Shown in pieces: positions 27,254 through 34,288 of a DNA stretch of 64,000 nucleotides (its first letter is position 1; each line of letters starts with the position of its first letter). Position numbers and translations under genes: made by a program. The notes under the pieces were generated by a model that saw only the letters and a program-made list of their open reading frames with translations, had not been told where the DNA came from and did no database searches. Source of the stretch: JANLSE01 sp038214135. GTDB taxonomy: Bacteria; Chloroflexota; Chloroflexia; Chloroflexales; Roseiflexaceae. Where the stretch lies: assembly GCA_038214135.1 (NCBI GenBank), contig JBBQSD010000016.1, forward strand, positions 1 to 64,000, read 5' to 3'.

Positions 27254-28987
27254 TTACGCCTCGGATGCATTCACAATCATCTCGCCAATACTCTTGTTCT
27301 GTGGCACCATCGGGAAGACATTCACCTCGCGCTCAACCCGGAAGTCGATCAGCACCGGGCCATCAGTTGCGTAGGCCTCTAGGATTGCTGCCTCAACATC
27401 CTCACTGCGCTCGACGGTAATACCTTTCCAGTGGTATGCTTCGGCCAGCTTGGCAAAATCCGGGCCGGAGAGCGGGGTACCGCTATAGCGCTTGCCCTCA
27501 AACAGCTCCTGCCACTGGCGCACCATACCAAGATAGCCATTGTTGATCACGGCAATCTTGACATTCTTGATCCCTTCCTGGATCATCGTCGCCATTTCCT
27601 GGTTCATCATCTGGAAGCCGCCATCGCCGCAAATCGCCCAGACGGTATCTTCGGGGTGAGCAATTGCCACACCCATGGCCGCAGGAACCGAGAAGCCCAT
27701 TGTGCCAGCGCCACCAGAGGTAATATGCGTTCGTGGGCGGTACCAATCGAGCAACTGAGCGGCCCACATCTGGTGCTGGCCGACATCGGTGACGATTCGG
27801 TATTTGCCACGTGTATTGACTATCTGAGTCAGCGCATTATAGACATCAACAGGTGGGAGTGAAACACCCTCATCGCGTTTTGAGTATTGTTGCTTGGGCT
27901 GGTGCTGGTGCTGCATCTCGCGGATATGTTCGAGCCAATCAGATGCGTTACCATGCAGAATTGCCAATTCTTCGCGATCTGGCAGTTCGTCCATCAGCGC
28001 CTGGAGCACCATGCGTGCATCACCGACGATTGGGATGGCAACCTTCACATTCTTGCCGATTTCGGAGGGATCGATATCGACATGAATGACCTGGGCGTTC
28101 GGCGCAAACGTGCTGGCCTTGCCTGTCACACGGTCATCGAAGCGGCCACCAATATTGAACAGCACATCGCATTCCTGGATGGCGCGGTTAACGTGAACCC
28201 AACCATGCATTCCTGGCATCCCAATACTCAGCTGATGATCCTCGGGGATTGAACCAATCCCGTGCAGTGTCGTGATCACCGGAATATGCAAGCGTTCCGC
28301 AAATGCCCGCAATTCTCCATCCGCACCGGACATGATCACGCCATTACCAGCCATGATCAATGGCTTCTTGGCTGCCAGCAACAGTTTGATCGCCTCACGG
28401 ATCTGTTTGCGATTGCCCTGGTAGTTTGGCTTATAGCCAGGCAGGTTGAGTTTGATATCCCAGTTTGGCACAACCGATGCCATCATCGCATCCTTGGTGA
28501 TGTCGATCAGCACCGGGCCTGGGCGGCCTGTGGTTGCAATATGGATCGCCTCTTTGAAGACATATGGCAGTTCATCGGCCTTCTTGATCAGATAGTTATG
28601 CTTGGTAATCGGCATCGTGATGCCAGTAATATCCGTTTCCTGGAAGGCATCCTTGCCCAGCACATGGCTACCGACCTGGCCGGTGATCGCCAGAATTGGC
28701 GTGCTATCCATCATCGCATCAGCAATCGGGGTCACGAGGTTGGTGGTGCCTGGGCCGCTGGTTCCAATACAAACGCCAATGCGGCCTGTTGCACGCGCAT
28801 AGCCTTCGGCAGCGTGGCCAGCACCCTGCTCGTGGCGGCAGAGCACATGGCGCAATTGATCACGATATTCCCACATTGCATAATAGAACGGCATGATTGC
28901 CCCACCCGGTATGCCGAACATCACGTCCACGCCATCACGGATCAGCGCCTCACACATAATCTGAGCGCCGGTACGCTTCTCTGACAT
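27254..28987 (-). CDS. ilvB: Acetolactate synthase large (catalytic) subunit
   Basis: Thiamine-diphosphate and FAD enzyme forming acetolactate from pyruvate, or acetohydroxybutyrate from pyruvate and 2-oxobutanoate. 577 residues from ATG 28987, which follows GAGGAGG by five bases; an upstream TTG/ATG extension to 29020 is less likely. Visible: DVMFGIPGGAIMPFYYAM, the catalytic Glu in CRHEQGAGHAAEGYARATG, and the ThDP motif CGDGGFQMMNQE...VINNGY near residues 440-475. First structural gene of the ten-gene array and directly downstream of a leader-peptide attenuator (29145-29351). Confidence 0.97.
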   Translation of the reverse strand: MSEKRTGAQIMCEALIRDGVDVMFGIPGGAIMPFYYAMWEYRDQLRHVLCRHEQGAGHAAEGYARATGRIGVCIGTSGPGTTNLVTPIADAMMDSTPILAITGQVGSHVLGKDAFQETDITGITMPITKHNYLIKKADELPYVFKEAIHIATTGRPGPVLIDITKDAMMASVVPNWDIKLNLPGYKPNYQGNRKQIREAIKLLLAAKKPLIMAGNGVIMSGADGELRAFAERLHIPVITTLHGIGSIPEDHQLSIGMPGMHGWVHVNRAIQECDVLFNIGGRFDDRVTGKASTFAPNAQVIHVDIDPSEIGKNVKVAIPIVGDARMVLQALMDELPDREELAILHGNASDWLEHIREMQHQHQPKQQYSKRDEGVSLPPVDVYNALTQIVNTRGKYRIVTDVGQHQMWAAQLLDWYRPRTHITSGGAGTMGFSVPAAMGVAIAHPEDTVWAICGDGGFQMMNQEMATMIQEGIKNVKIAVINNGYLGMVRQWQELFEGKRYSGTPLSGPDFAKLAEAYHWKGITVERSEDVEAAILEAYATDGPVLIDFRVEREVNVFPMVPQNKSIGEMIVNASEA

Positions 28988-29144
28988 CAAAACCTCCTCA
29001 TTACGATTGCTGCGTGCCATTCGTGGGTGTCATCGGTTGCGATTCCCGGCATGTCGGCACAAGCGGGTCTGCCGTAGGCAACATCATCGTCGCCTCGGGT
29101 GGATGACGGCATCGTCGGTGCGGTGAGATACGTACACAAACTGA

Positions 29145-29173
29145 ACGGCCCCTCCCGGTTTGGGAGGGGCCGT
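29145..29173 (-). terminator. Attenuator terminator of the ilv operon
   Basis: A perfect 12-bp stem, ACGGCCCCTCCC / GGGAGGGGCCGT, with a five-base loop, read on the minus strand into TTCAGTTTGTG. It lies 42 bases past the leader peptide stop and 157 bases before ilvB. Its 5' arm (CCTCCCA, 29167-29161) can alternatively pair with TGGGAGG at 29210-29204, just after the leader stop codon, giving the competing antiterminator. Confidence 0.85.
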
Positions 29174-29196
29174 GTGTTTCACCATCACTGAACCTA

Positions 29197-29275
29197 CGCT
29201 TTTCCTCCCAGCTACCTATAAGCCCTTGATAATAATCAGGACTACAAGAAGAAGGCTAAGAAGGAGATTTGAGCG
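29197..29275 (-). promoter_or_regulatory. ilv attenuator: pause and antiterminator segments
   Basis: Segment 1, inside the leader ORF (CGCT at 29275-29272 and TCTCC at 29267-29263), can pair with segment 2 just past its stop (GGAGG at 29208-29204 and AGCG at 29200-29197). Segment 2 (TGGGAGG) can instead pair with segment 3 (CCTCCCA, 29167-29161), which destroys the 3:4 terminator. A ribosome finishing at the stop codon (29216) would cover segment 2 and allow termination; one stalled on the Leu/Val/Ile codons (29266-29228) would leave it free. Pairings are read from sequence; the mechanism is inferred. Confidence 0.7.
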
Positions 29276-29284
29276 CGGTGCCAT
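29216..29284 (-). CDS. Leader peptide of the ilv-leu operon (22 aa)
   Basis: ATG at 29284, TAG at 29216-29218; 22 residues starting MAPRSN and running through LLLSLLLVVLIII before KGL. Thirteen of 22 residues are Leu, Ile or Val (8 Leu, 3 Ile, 2 Val), all in one run that ends a few codons before the stop. This is the expected composition of an ilv/leu attenuation leader and very unlikely by chance in front of ilvB. The ribosome site is weak (GAAAG about 11 bases upstream). The role is sensing charged tRNA-Leu, -Val and -Ile by ribosome stalling, not producing a working peptide. Confidence 0.85.
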   Translation of the reverse strand: MAPRSNLLLSLLLVVLIIIKGL

Positions 29285-29323
29285 CAGCGATATTCTTTCG
29301 TCAAACAATAGAGAGCTATTGGT

Positions 29324-29351
29324 AGTATACCGCGGATGAGGAAATTGTCAA
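29324..29351 (-). promoter_or_regulatory. Promoter of the ilv-leu operon
   Basis: On the minus strand, -35 TTGACA (29351-29346), 16-base spacer, -10 TATACT (29329-29324). Expected start of transcription near 29317, giving a 33-base untranslated leader before the leader peptide. The -35 hexamer begins four bases after the sortase stop codon, so the promoter is squeezed between the two genes. Confidence 0.85.
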
Positions 29352-29354
29352 ATA

Positions 29355-30215
29355 CTAACGCGCCGACCAATGGCTCATTGCTGGCCCTTGCTCATTGTTT
29401 TTGAATGGTACTGCTCGCACAATCACACGCTCAGTAAACCTGTCTTTGCCAGTCGGAGGCCAACAGGTAATCATGGTGATCATCTCGCTATCGGTTGGCG
29501 TGATATATTGGGCATTCTCGGCCTGCTTTTCCGGCGATACGCCTTCCTCAGTGACGAGCATCTTATCCGTGACGATATACAGATATTGCTGCCCAGCACT
29601 ATACAGCGTTATTTGATCACCAGGCGAGAGCTTGATCAGATCTTTGAAAACCTTGCCATAACCACCAACGTGCCCGGCCAGCACAATATTGGTGCCATCA
29701 CCAGGGTTGGCTGAACCCAAATGATGACCAACCGCATATTCGGCAACCTGCCAAACTGCATATTGTGTGCCTTTTTGAACCTTGATCTCCCAGCCAACAC
29801 TCACAACCTTTGAGTCGATATCGATCTTAGGGATCACCAGCCGAGTAATGGTTGATTCTTTGGTAGCCGCAACAGGATTAGGCACTGTGCTGGTTACCTG
29901 GCCATCAACTGCTTCCGTATTGTTCAACACAATTGGAACAAATGGCGCTGGTTCAGCTTCAGCACGTTGAGATGGCAACAGTGGAACTGCTTCCTCAATG
30001 GCTGGGATCACTGGTTTCGGAGCGGGAACATCCGTATCGCCACGGGCAGCATAGCGATTATATTCGGCATCTGCATAGATTCCACCAACATACAATAGGA
30101 GTATTGCACCAATAAGCATCAGCAGATTGCTGAATGTCATCAACAGCTTTGCCCGTGTTGTTAGGGGCGGGCGTTCGGTGCGTATGCGCGGTATCGCCTG
30201 GTTCAACCGGATCAT
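29355..30215 (-). CDS. Sortase (class D/E-like)
   Basis: Membrane-anchored cysteine transpeptidase of 286 residues. Transmembrane helix at about 22-46 (N-terminal, type II), a Pro/Ala-rich spacer to about 120, then the sortase barrel. Catalytic His182 in LAGHVGG, Cys251 in MITMITCWPP and Arg263 in FTERVIVRA. The TxTC-type motif is ITMITC. ATG 30215 follows AGGATAAATT. No clear LPxTG-like substrate is encoded within this window, so its target is elsewhere. Transcription of this gene could run on through the ilv attenuator, because no terminator separates them. Confidence 0.93.
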   Translation of the reverse strand: MIRLNQAIPRIRTERPPLTTRAKLLMTFSNLLMLIGAILLLYVGGIYADAEYNRYAARGDTDVPAPKPVIPAIEEAVPLLPSQRAEAEPAPFVPIVLNNTEAVDGQVTSTVPNPVAATKESTITRLVIPKIDIDSKVVSVGWEIKVQKGTQYAVWQVAEYAVGHHLGSANPGDGTNIVLAGHVGGYGKVFKDLIKLSPGDQITLYSAGQQYLYIVTDKMLVTEEGVSPEKQAENAQYITPTDSEMITMITCWPPTGKDRFTERVIVRAVPFKNNEQGPAMSHWSAR

Positions 30216-30426
30216 AATTTATCCTACAAATACATGCATCCTCTAATCATGGAAACGAAGCATACCACGTTCTGGATCTGTACAATAATGTAGATCTGAT
30301 GAGTAGTATACCATTGCACCAGCGCAGCCAATTGGCAATCAGAAATCTATCTATGAGCAGACGCTGATCAGATTATACCAATTCAACAGGCTTGCATACT
30401 TCAGGCGTATGATCTTTTACTGTTCA
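30216..30426. promoter_or_regulatory. Divergent promoter region sortase / beta-helix gene
   Basis: AT-rich gap. On the minus strand an extended -10 TGGTATACT (TATACT at 30310-30305) and a second TGGTATGCT (TATGCT at 30264-30259) stand upstream of the sortase, with no good -35 at 17 bases. No gene is seen. Confidence 0.35.
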
Positions 30427-30514
30427 TCGGGTATTGTTATCTCTACCCACCGCGGGCTGAAGCCACGCGGCTATGGGTGCATTATTTCCTGGCCGCAGGC
30501 TTCAGCCTGCGGAT
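30427..30514 (+). repeat. Dispersed 87-89 bp repeat, copy C
   Basis: Third copy, with TCGGGTATTG, CACCGCGGGCTGAAGCC, ACGCGGCTATGGGTGCAT and GGCCGCAGGCTTCAGCCTGCGGAT. Same orientation as copies A and B. It lies upstream of the beta-helix gene and underlies the beginning of the longest possible reading frame there, which is why that longer start is rejected. Confidence 0.85.
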
Positions 30515-30634
30515 TCTGGCATCGGTCTGCCCCTATGCAATAATCCAACATCGCCTTGTTATTGCGCCCTTGCATCCCGATGTGGTAAGATTGCAATTGG
30601 CACTCTACTCTCGGAGGCTGTGCAGGAGGCGTCG

Positions 30635-32224
30635 TTGAGCTCGCCCGACCAACTCCCCGATGATGGCAACGAAAAGACGTTCACAATCCAGTTGAATCGC
30701 GACTCACTCATTCTACTGAGTGCGGTTGGCTTCTTGGGCATCGCAATTTTAGTTGCTGTCCTGTTTTCTAGCCCAGCCTCAGCTCCAACAGCAACACCAA
30801 GCGTCACTGCCCGTGCAACCAGCAGAACGATTGATGGACGACCAACAATTGCTGGGGTGACAGCTGCACCAGCGGCAACGCTGAATGTTGCGCTCCAACC
30901 AACCGTTTCGCAACCAGGCTTCACGGAAGTTGCCATTCAGCCAACAACTGATCCAAACCCAGATATTACCGGCCCATACCCGCCGCCGAATAATGTAACT
31001 CCAACACTATCTAATCCAACATCTTTAGCACCAAGCCAGGCAACACCCACTAGTGCGCCGCCGATCTTCCAGCCAACAGTTATCGTCCCTACACTACAAC
31101 CAACGCTGCTGTTGCCAACACCCAGGCCGCAAGCGACCCAAACGTTTGCACCGACGATTGCTATACCAACGCTGCCACCAGCGCCAACGCGCCAACCTGC
31201 ACCGCCTGCACTAACAAGGATCGTGCCAACACCCCAGCCCACGGTTCCACCAGTAACGATACTACGTGGCACAACCTATTGGCGAATCGACAAGAGCCCA
31301 TACACGATCACCCAGAATCTCGCCATAGCACCAGGCTCAGCGCTCATTATTGAAGCAGGTGTTGAGGTTCGTTTTGCACCAGGAGTATCACTGTTTAGTG
31401 AAGGCAAACTGTATGCACTTGGCAAGCCGGGCCAACCAGTGCGCTTTGTTGGTGCAGCACCTCAGCGTTGGGAAGGCATCTTTGGCCGAGCAGGCAGTGA
31501 AATCGTGTTCGAACAGGTTGAGGTACGCGGCGGCGGCGCAGGTGGAACGGTATTAGCATCGGAAAGCGGCACACTCGTGTTGCGCGGCACGCGCCTGAAC
31601 GACAATGGCGGCCAGATCCGCAGCAATAATAGCCGCCTCGAAGTGCGCGACTCAGAGATTGCTGGCAACGATATGCCATATGGCGCGGCACTTGAAGCAA
31701 TCTTTCGCAATGGCGGGACGACGACGATTCTGAATAATCGAATCGGCGGGAATCGTCTCGCTGCTGGCGCATCGGCGCTGCTGCTCCAGAATGATAGTGG
31801 CTTCGATGAATTGACGATTGATGTGCAGAATAATCTGCTGATCACCCAAAATGGCCCAAACCTGACGCTTGCCACCAAAACGATGCAGTTACGTGGAAAT
31901 GTGATCTGTAATTCATTGCTTGGTGGTTCAAATGGCCTGAGTATCCTTTCTGAAACCGTCCAAATCCCCGGCTTCCCACTCACGATTCGCAATAACGCCA
32001 TCGATGGTCACGTCCCACCAATTATTCCGGTCTATCTGAAATATGGCATTGGCCGTGGTGCAACCAGTGCTGTACAGATCGATATGCGTACTAACTGGTG
32101 GCGTAGCGATCTTGGCCCATATGAGCCAGATCGCCATGCCGATGGGCGCGGCGATTCGGTTGGCGAGAATATCGCCTTCGATCCATGGCTCGGCGAATGG
32201 CCATCCTGCGCTCCACGGCCCTAG
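30635..32224 (+). CDS. Membrane-anchored beta-helix surface protein
   Basis: Function not recognised. The frame is open from GTG 30473, but the first part would translate a repeat; the best start is TTG 30635, with AGGAGG five bases upstream, giving 529 residues. Order: short cytoplasmic N-terminus, transmembrane helix (SLILLSAVGFLGIAILVAVLF), about 170 residues of Thr/Pro-rich linker (TPSVTA, PTLQPTLLLPTPRP), then a domain of about 300 residues with right-handed parallel beta-helix character: regular strands such as GSALIIEAGVEVRFAP, GTLVLRGTRLNDNGG, SRLEVRDSEIAGN and TTILNNRIGGN. Such folds bind or cleave polysaccharides, but no catalytic motif is visible. Followed after 14 bp by the serine hydrolase gene. 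Confidence 0.75.
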   Translation: MSSPDQLPDDGNEKTFTIQLNRDSLILLSAVGFLGIAILVAVLFSSPASAPTATPSVTARATSRTIDGRPTIAGVTAAPAATLNVALQPTVSQPGFTEVAIQPTTDPNPDITGPYPPPNNVTPTLSNPTSLAPSQATPTSAPPIFQPTVIVPTLQPTLLLPTPRPQATQTFAPTIAIPTLPPAPTRQPAPPALTRIVPTPQPTVPPVTILRGTTYWRIDKSPYTITQNLAIAPGSALIIEAGVEVRFAPGVSLFSEGKLYALGKPGQPVRFVGAAPQRWEGIFGRAGSEIVFEQVEVRGGGAGGTVLASESGTLVLRGTRLNDNGGQIRSNNSRLEVRDSEIAGNDMPYGAALEAIFRNGGTTTILNNRIGGNRLAAGASALLLQNDSGFDELTIDVQNNLLITQNGPNLTLATKTMQLRGNVICNSLLGGSNGLSILSETVQIPGFPLTIRNNAIDGHVPPIIPVYLKYGIGRGATSAVQIDMRTNWWRSDLGPYEPDRHADGRGDSVGENIAFDPWLGEWPSCAPRP

Positions 32225-32238
32225 TACGCCTATGAACA

Positions 32239-33303
32239 ATGAATGATCGTATTCCTCGTATCGACCAGATCGTGGAGGCTGCGATTGAGCAGCACATTTT
32301 TCCTGGTGCCGTGGTGCTGGTTGCAGATGGGCCAACGATTCTGCATCTCGCAGCCTATGGCACAACCATGTATGCCTCGTATGCCTCAAATTCGCCTGCC
32401 GTCACAATCGATACCATCTACGATATTGCCTCGCTGACCAAGCTGTTCACGGCAACTGCTGCATTATGTTTGTGGGAACAGGGCCAAATTGATCTTGATG
32501 CATCTGCGGCATTATATCTGCCTGAACTCCAGGCGAAGAGTGTGACAATATGGCATTTGCTGACTCATACATCTGGGCTTGATCTACAGCTCTCTGTTGC
32601 GGCACGCGCTGGCCAACATATGCTGATCGATGCAATCTATAGCGCGCCGCTTCGCCAAACACCCGGAAGCGCCGTTGCCTATACCAATATCAACTCGCTG
32701 CTGCTTGGCGAGATTGTTGCACGGGTAGCGGGCATGCCGTTTGATGCAGCAATTAATCGGTTGATCATCCAACCACTTGGGCTACATACAACCTGTTTCC
32801 AGCCACCAAGCGCATTGCAGCATCGTATAGCACCAACTGAACACGATACAGAATGGCGACAGCAACTCATTCATGGAACGGTTCACGATGAGAGTGCCCA
32901 TGTGCTAGGCGGAATCGCAGGGCATGCCGGGCTGTTTAGTACCGCCAGTGATCTACACAAATTTTGTATGGCCTGGATGGGCAACACAAGCGCGCAACAC
33001 GACCCAATGAGTACACAATCCCCATTGCTGCTATGGCCCGAGACGATTGCATTGGCGACGAGTAACCAGGCCGTTGGGCTTGGGCTTGCGTGTGGCCTTG
33101 GTTGGATGATCGACCGACCGAATGTGATGGGATCTGCACCAACTGGCACATTCGGGCATACCGGCTTCACCGGCCCAGCAATTATTATCTGCCCACAGCT
33201 TCAGCGAATTATTATCGTGCTTAATAATCGCGTATTTCCACGACGAGGGCCATCAACACACCATTCAATCATTGCTGCTATCGTTGATACAGCGCTTTCC
33301 TAA
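32239..33303 (+). CDS. Serine hydrolase, beta-lactamase class C family
   Basis: 354 residues, no signal peptide. The catalytic Ser65-x-x-Lys68 is in ASLTKLF, the Tyr148-x-Asn150 in AYTNINS and an HTG triplet (FGHTGFTG) replaces the usual KTG, as in many esterase/peptidase members (EstB, D-aminopeptidase-like). Probably an esterase or peptidase on cell-wall-like substrates rather than a resistance enzyme; the substrate is not predictable. No ribosome site is visible at ATG 32239. Closely follows the beta-helix gene, suggesting a two-gene unit. Confidence 0.88.
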   Translation: MNDRIPRIDQIVEAAIEQHIFPGAVVLVADGPTILHLAAYGTTMYASYASNSPAVTIDTIYDIASLTKLFTATAALCLWEQGQIDLDASAALYLPELQAKSVTIWHLLTHTSGLDLQLSVAARAGQHMLIDAIYSAPLRQTPGSAVAYTNINSLLLGEIVARVAGMPFDAAINRLIIQPLGLHTTCFQPPSALQHRIAPTEHDTEWRQQLIHGTVHDESAHVLGGIAGHAGLFSTASDLHKFCMAWMGNTSAQHDPMSTQSPLLLWPETIALATSNQAVGLGLACGLGWMIDRPNVMGSAPTGTFGHTGFTGPAIIICPQLQRIIIVLNNRVFPRRGPSTHHSIIAAIVDTALS

Positions 33304-33354
33304 TCAAATTCCAAACCGTTTCGAATCACAGGGAAACAAAGTTGCAACATATTA

Positions 33355-33383
33355 TTGGCATGTGTTGTGCTATGCTGTATATG
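33355..33383 (+). promoter_or_regulatory. Candidate promoter of the ANTAR regulator
   Basis: TTGGCA (33355-33360), 17-base spacer, TATATG (33378-33383). The resulting 5' leader contains a GAGCTG / CAGCTC hairpin (33390-33395, 33404-33409) with an 8-base A-rich loop immediately before the gene. Confidence 0.4.
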
Positions 33384-33444
33384 TTAAACGAGCTGATAAC
33401 AAACAGCTCCTGATACTGCCAAGCCGCATAAGAAGAGGCCGACC

Positions 33445-34029
33445 ATGCCAGTTACTCGAATTCTTGTAGCAGAAGACAACGATCTCGTCGCGCTAACACT
33501 TGAAGAGCAGCTCAAAGGCCTTGGCTACGATGTGATCGGCATTGCCCGTACTGGTGTGGAAGCAACCGAGCTTGCTTCACGGCTGAGTCCCGATCTGATC
33601 ATCATGGATATTCGTATGCCCGAGATGGAAGGGACTGAGGCTGCCTCACGGATTAACAACCAGCGCCCAACCCCCATCCTGATGCTGACTGCCTATACAG
33701 ATCGTGAAACGATTCGCAAGGCAGAACTGGCTGGCGCTCTCGGATACCTGGTCAAGCCTGTCAACGAGGCCGAACTATCGCCGGCAATCAATATCGCACT
33801 GGCCCGTTTTCGCGAGCTTCAAGCCCTACGCAATCAGGTCGTCGAATTGGAAGATTCGCTAGAGGCCCGTAAACTGATCGAACGTGCAAAGGGCATCCTC
33901 ATGCAGCGGCTTGGGCTCAGCGAACGTGATGCCTATGAGCGCCTGCGCCAACGCGCCCGTGACAAGCGAGCCAAGATGAAGGATATTGCCCAGGCAATCA
34001 TCGAAGCCGAGGAATTGCTGAATACATAG
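33445..34029 (+). CDS. ANTAR-domain response regulator
   Basis: 194 residues: receiver domain with acidic pocket (AEDND at 9-13), phospho-acceptor Asp55 in LIIMDIRMPEMEG, Thr in LTAYTD and Lys in GYLVKPV; a coiled-coil linker (about 115-135, LRNQVVELEDSLEARK); then the ANTAR domain ERAKGILMQRLGLSERDAYERLR and MKDIAQAI. ANTAR proteins bind paired hexaloop RNA hairpins and prevent termination (as AmiR, NasR, EutV do). No histidine kinase is adjacent. It stands immediately upstream of an aromatic attenuator, but I see no paired-hexaloop site there, so a direct link is not supported. Confidence 0.93.
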   Translation: MPVTRILVAEDNDLVALTLEEQLKGLGYDVIGIARTGVEATELASRLSPDLIIMDIRMPEMEGTEAASRINNQRPTPILMLTAYTDRETIRKAELAGALGYLVKPVNEAELSPAINIALARFRELQALRNQVVELEDSLEARKLIERAKGILMQRLGLSERDAYERLRQRARDKRAKMKDIAQAIIEAEELLNT

Positions 34030-34030
34030 C

Positions 34031-34059
34031 TTGACGCTGTTCGGAATGTATGCTATATT
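34031..34059 (+). promoter_or_regulatory. Promoter of the aroH-aroF operon
   Basis: TTGACG (34031-34036), 17-base spacer, TATATT (34054-34059). Expected transcription start near 34066. It begins two bases after the ANTAR gene stop. The same TTGACGCT hexamer-plus-two recurs in the promoter at 36160. Confidence 0.85.
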
Positions 34060-34092
34060 CGCTGCGTCAAGCAAACGGAGCATGTGTAACTC

Positions 34093-34176
34093 ATGAACAA
34101 CGCGATACGTCAGCAATCATGGTATGGCTATTTTTATTTTACCGGCTCACATAGGAGACTGGTTGCTTCGCGTTGA
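34093..34176 (+). CDS. Aromatic leader peptide of aroH-aroF (27 aa)
   Basis: ATG 34093, TGA 34174-34176; 27 residues beginning MNNAIRQQS, then WYGYFYF at residues 10-16, then a basic tail ending VASR. Six of seven residues in that block are aromatic and all three aromatic amino acids occur (Trp, three Tyr, two Phe). ACGGAG ends 12 bases before the ATG. The peptide lies between a good promoter and a strong intrinsic terminator ahead of chorismate mutase and DAHP synthase, the classical setting for attenuation by ribosome stalling on uncharged tRNA. Confidence 0.88.
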   Translation: MNNAIRQQSWYGYFYFTGSHRRLVASR

Positions 34177-34214
34177 GATTAAGTTAGGTTAGGTATAAAC
34201 AGGTGGCGTGGAGC
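34098..34214 (+). promoter_or_regulatory. aro attenuator: pause and antiterminator pairings
   Basis: Segment 1 CAACGCGA (34098-34105, codons 2-5) pairs perfectly over 8 bp with segment 2 TCGCGTTG (34168-34175) at the leader stop codon. Segment 2, as GCTTCGCGTT (34165-34174), can alternatively pair with segment 3 GGCGTGGAGC (34205-34214) over ten positions (six Watson-Crick, four G-U). Segment 3 is also the 5' arm of the terminator. A ribosome stalled at the WYGYFYF codons (34120-34140) would mask segment 1 and favour 2:3 (read-through); a ribosome at the stop would mask segment 2 and favour the 3:4 terminator. Confidence 0.78.
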
Positions 34215-34238
34215 AACAAGCTCCACGCCATTTTGTTT
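34204..34238 (+). terminator. Attenuator terminator of aroH-aroF
   Basis: Perfect 11-bp stem TGGCGTGGAGC / GCTCCACGCCA with loop AACAA, followed at once by TTTTGTTT. A textbook intrinsic terminator placed 50 bases before the aroH ATG, hence a conditional one. Confidence 0.92.
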
Positions 34239-34288
34239 GCTCTCGTTTTGGGCACTCTGCTATGCCGTTGCCAATGGAGGAGATGTGT

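Noticed and set aside
29270..29289. Match to the T-box core (TGGCACCGCG) at the beginning of the ilv leader ORF
   Set aside because: The preceding AGGG part of the T-box is absent, there is no room for a stem I with a specifier loop (promoter only about 35 bases upstream, sortase coding sequence before that), and the sequence is explained as codons 1-4 of a Leu/Val/Ile-rich leader peptide.
11803..32224. Sortase substrates in the window
   Set aside because: The C-terminally anchored protein at 11803-12825 and the beta-helix protein at 30635-32224 were checked; neither has an LPxTG-like motif before its helix, and the beta-helix protein is anchored at its N-terminus.
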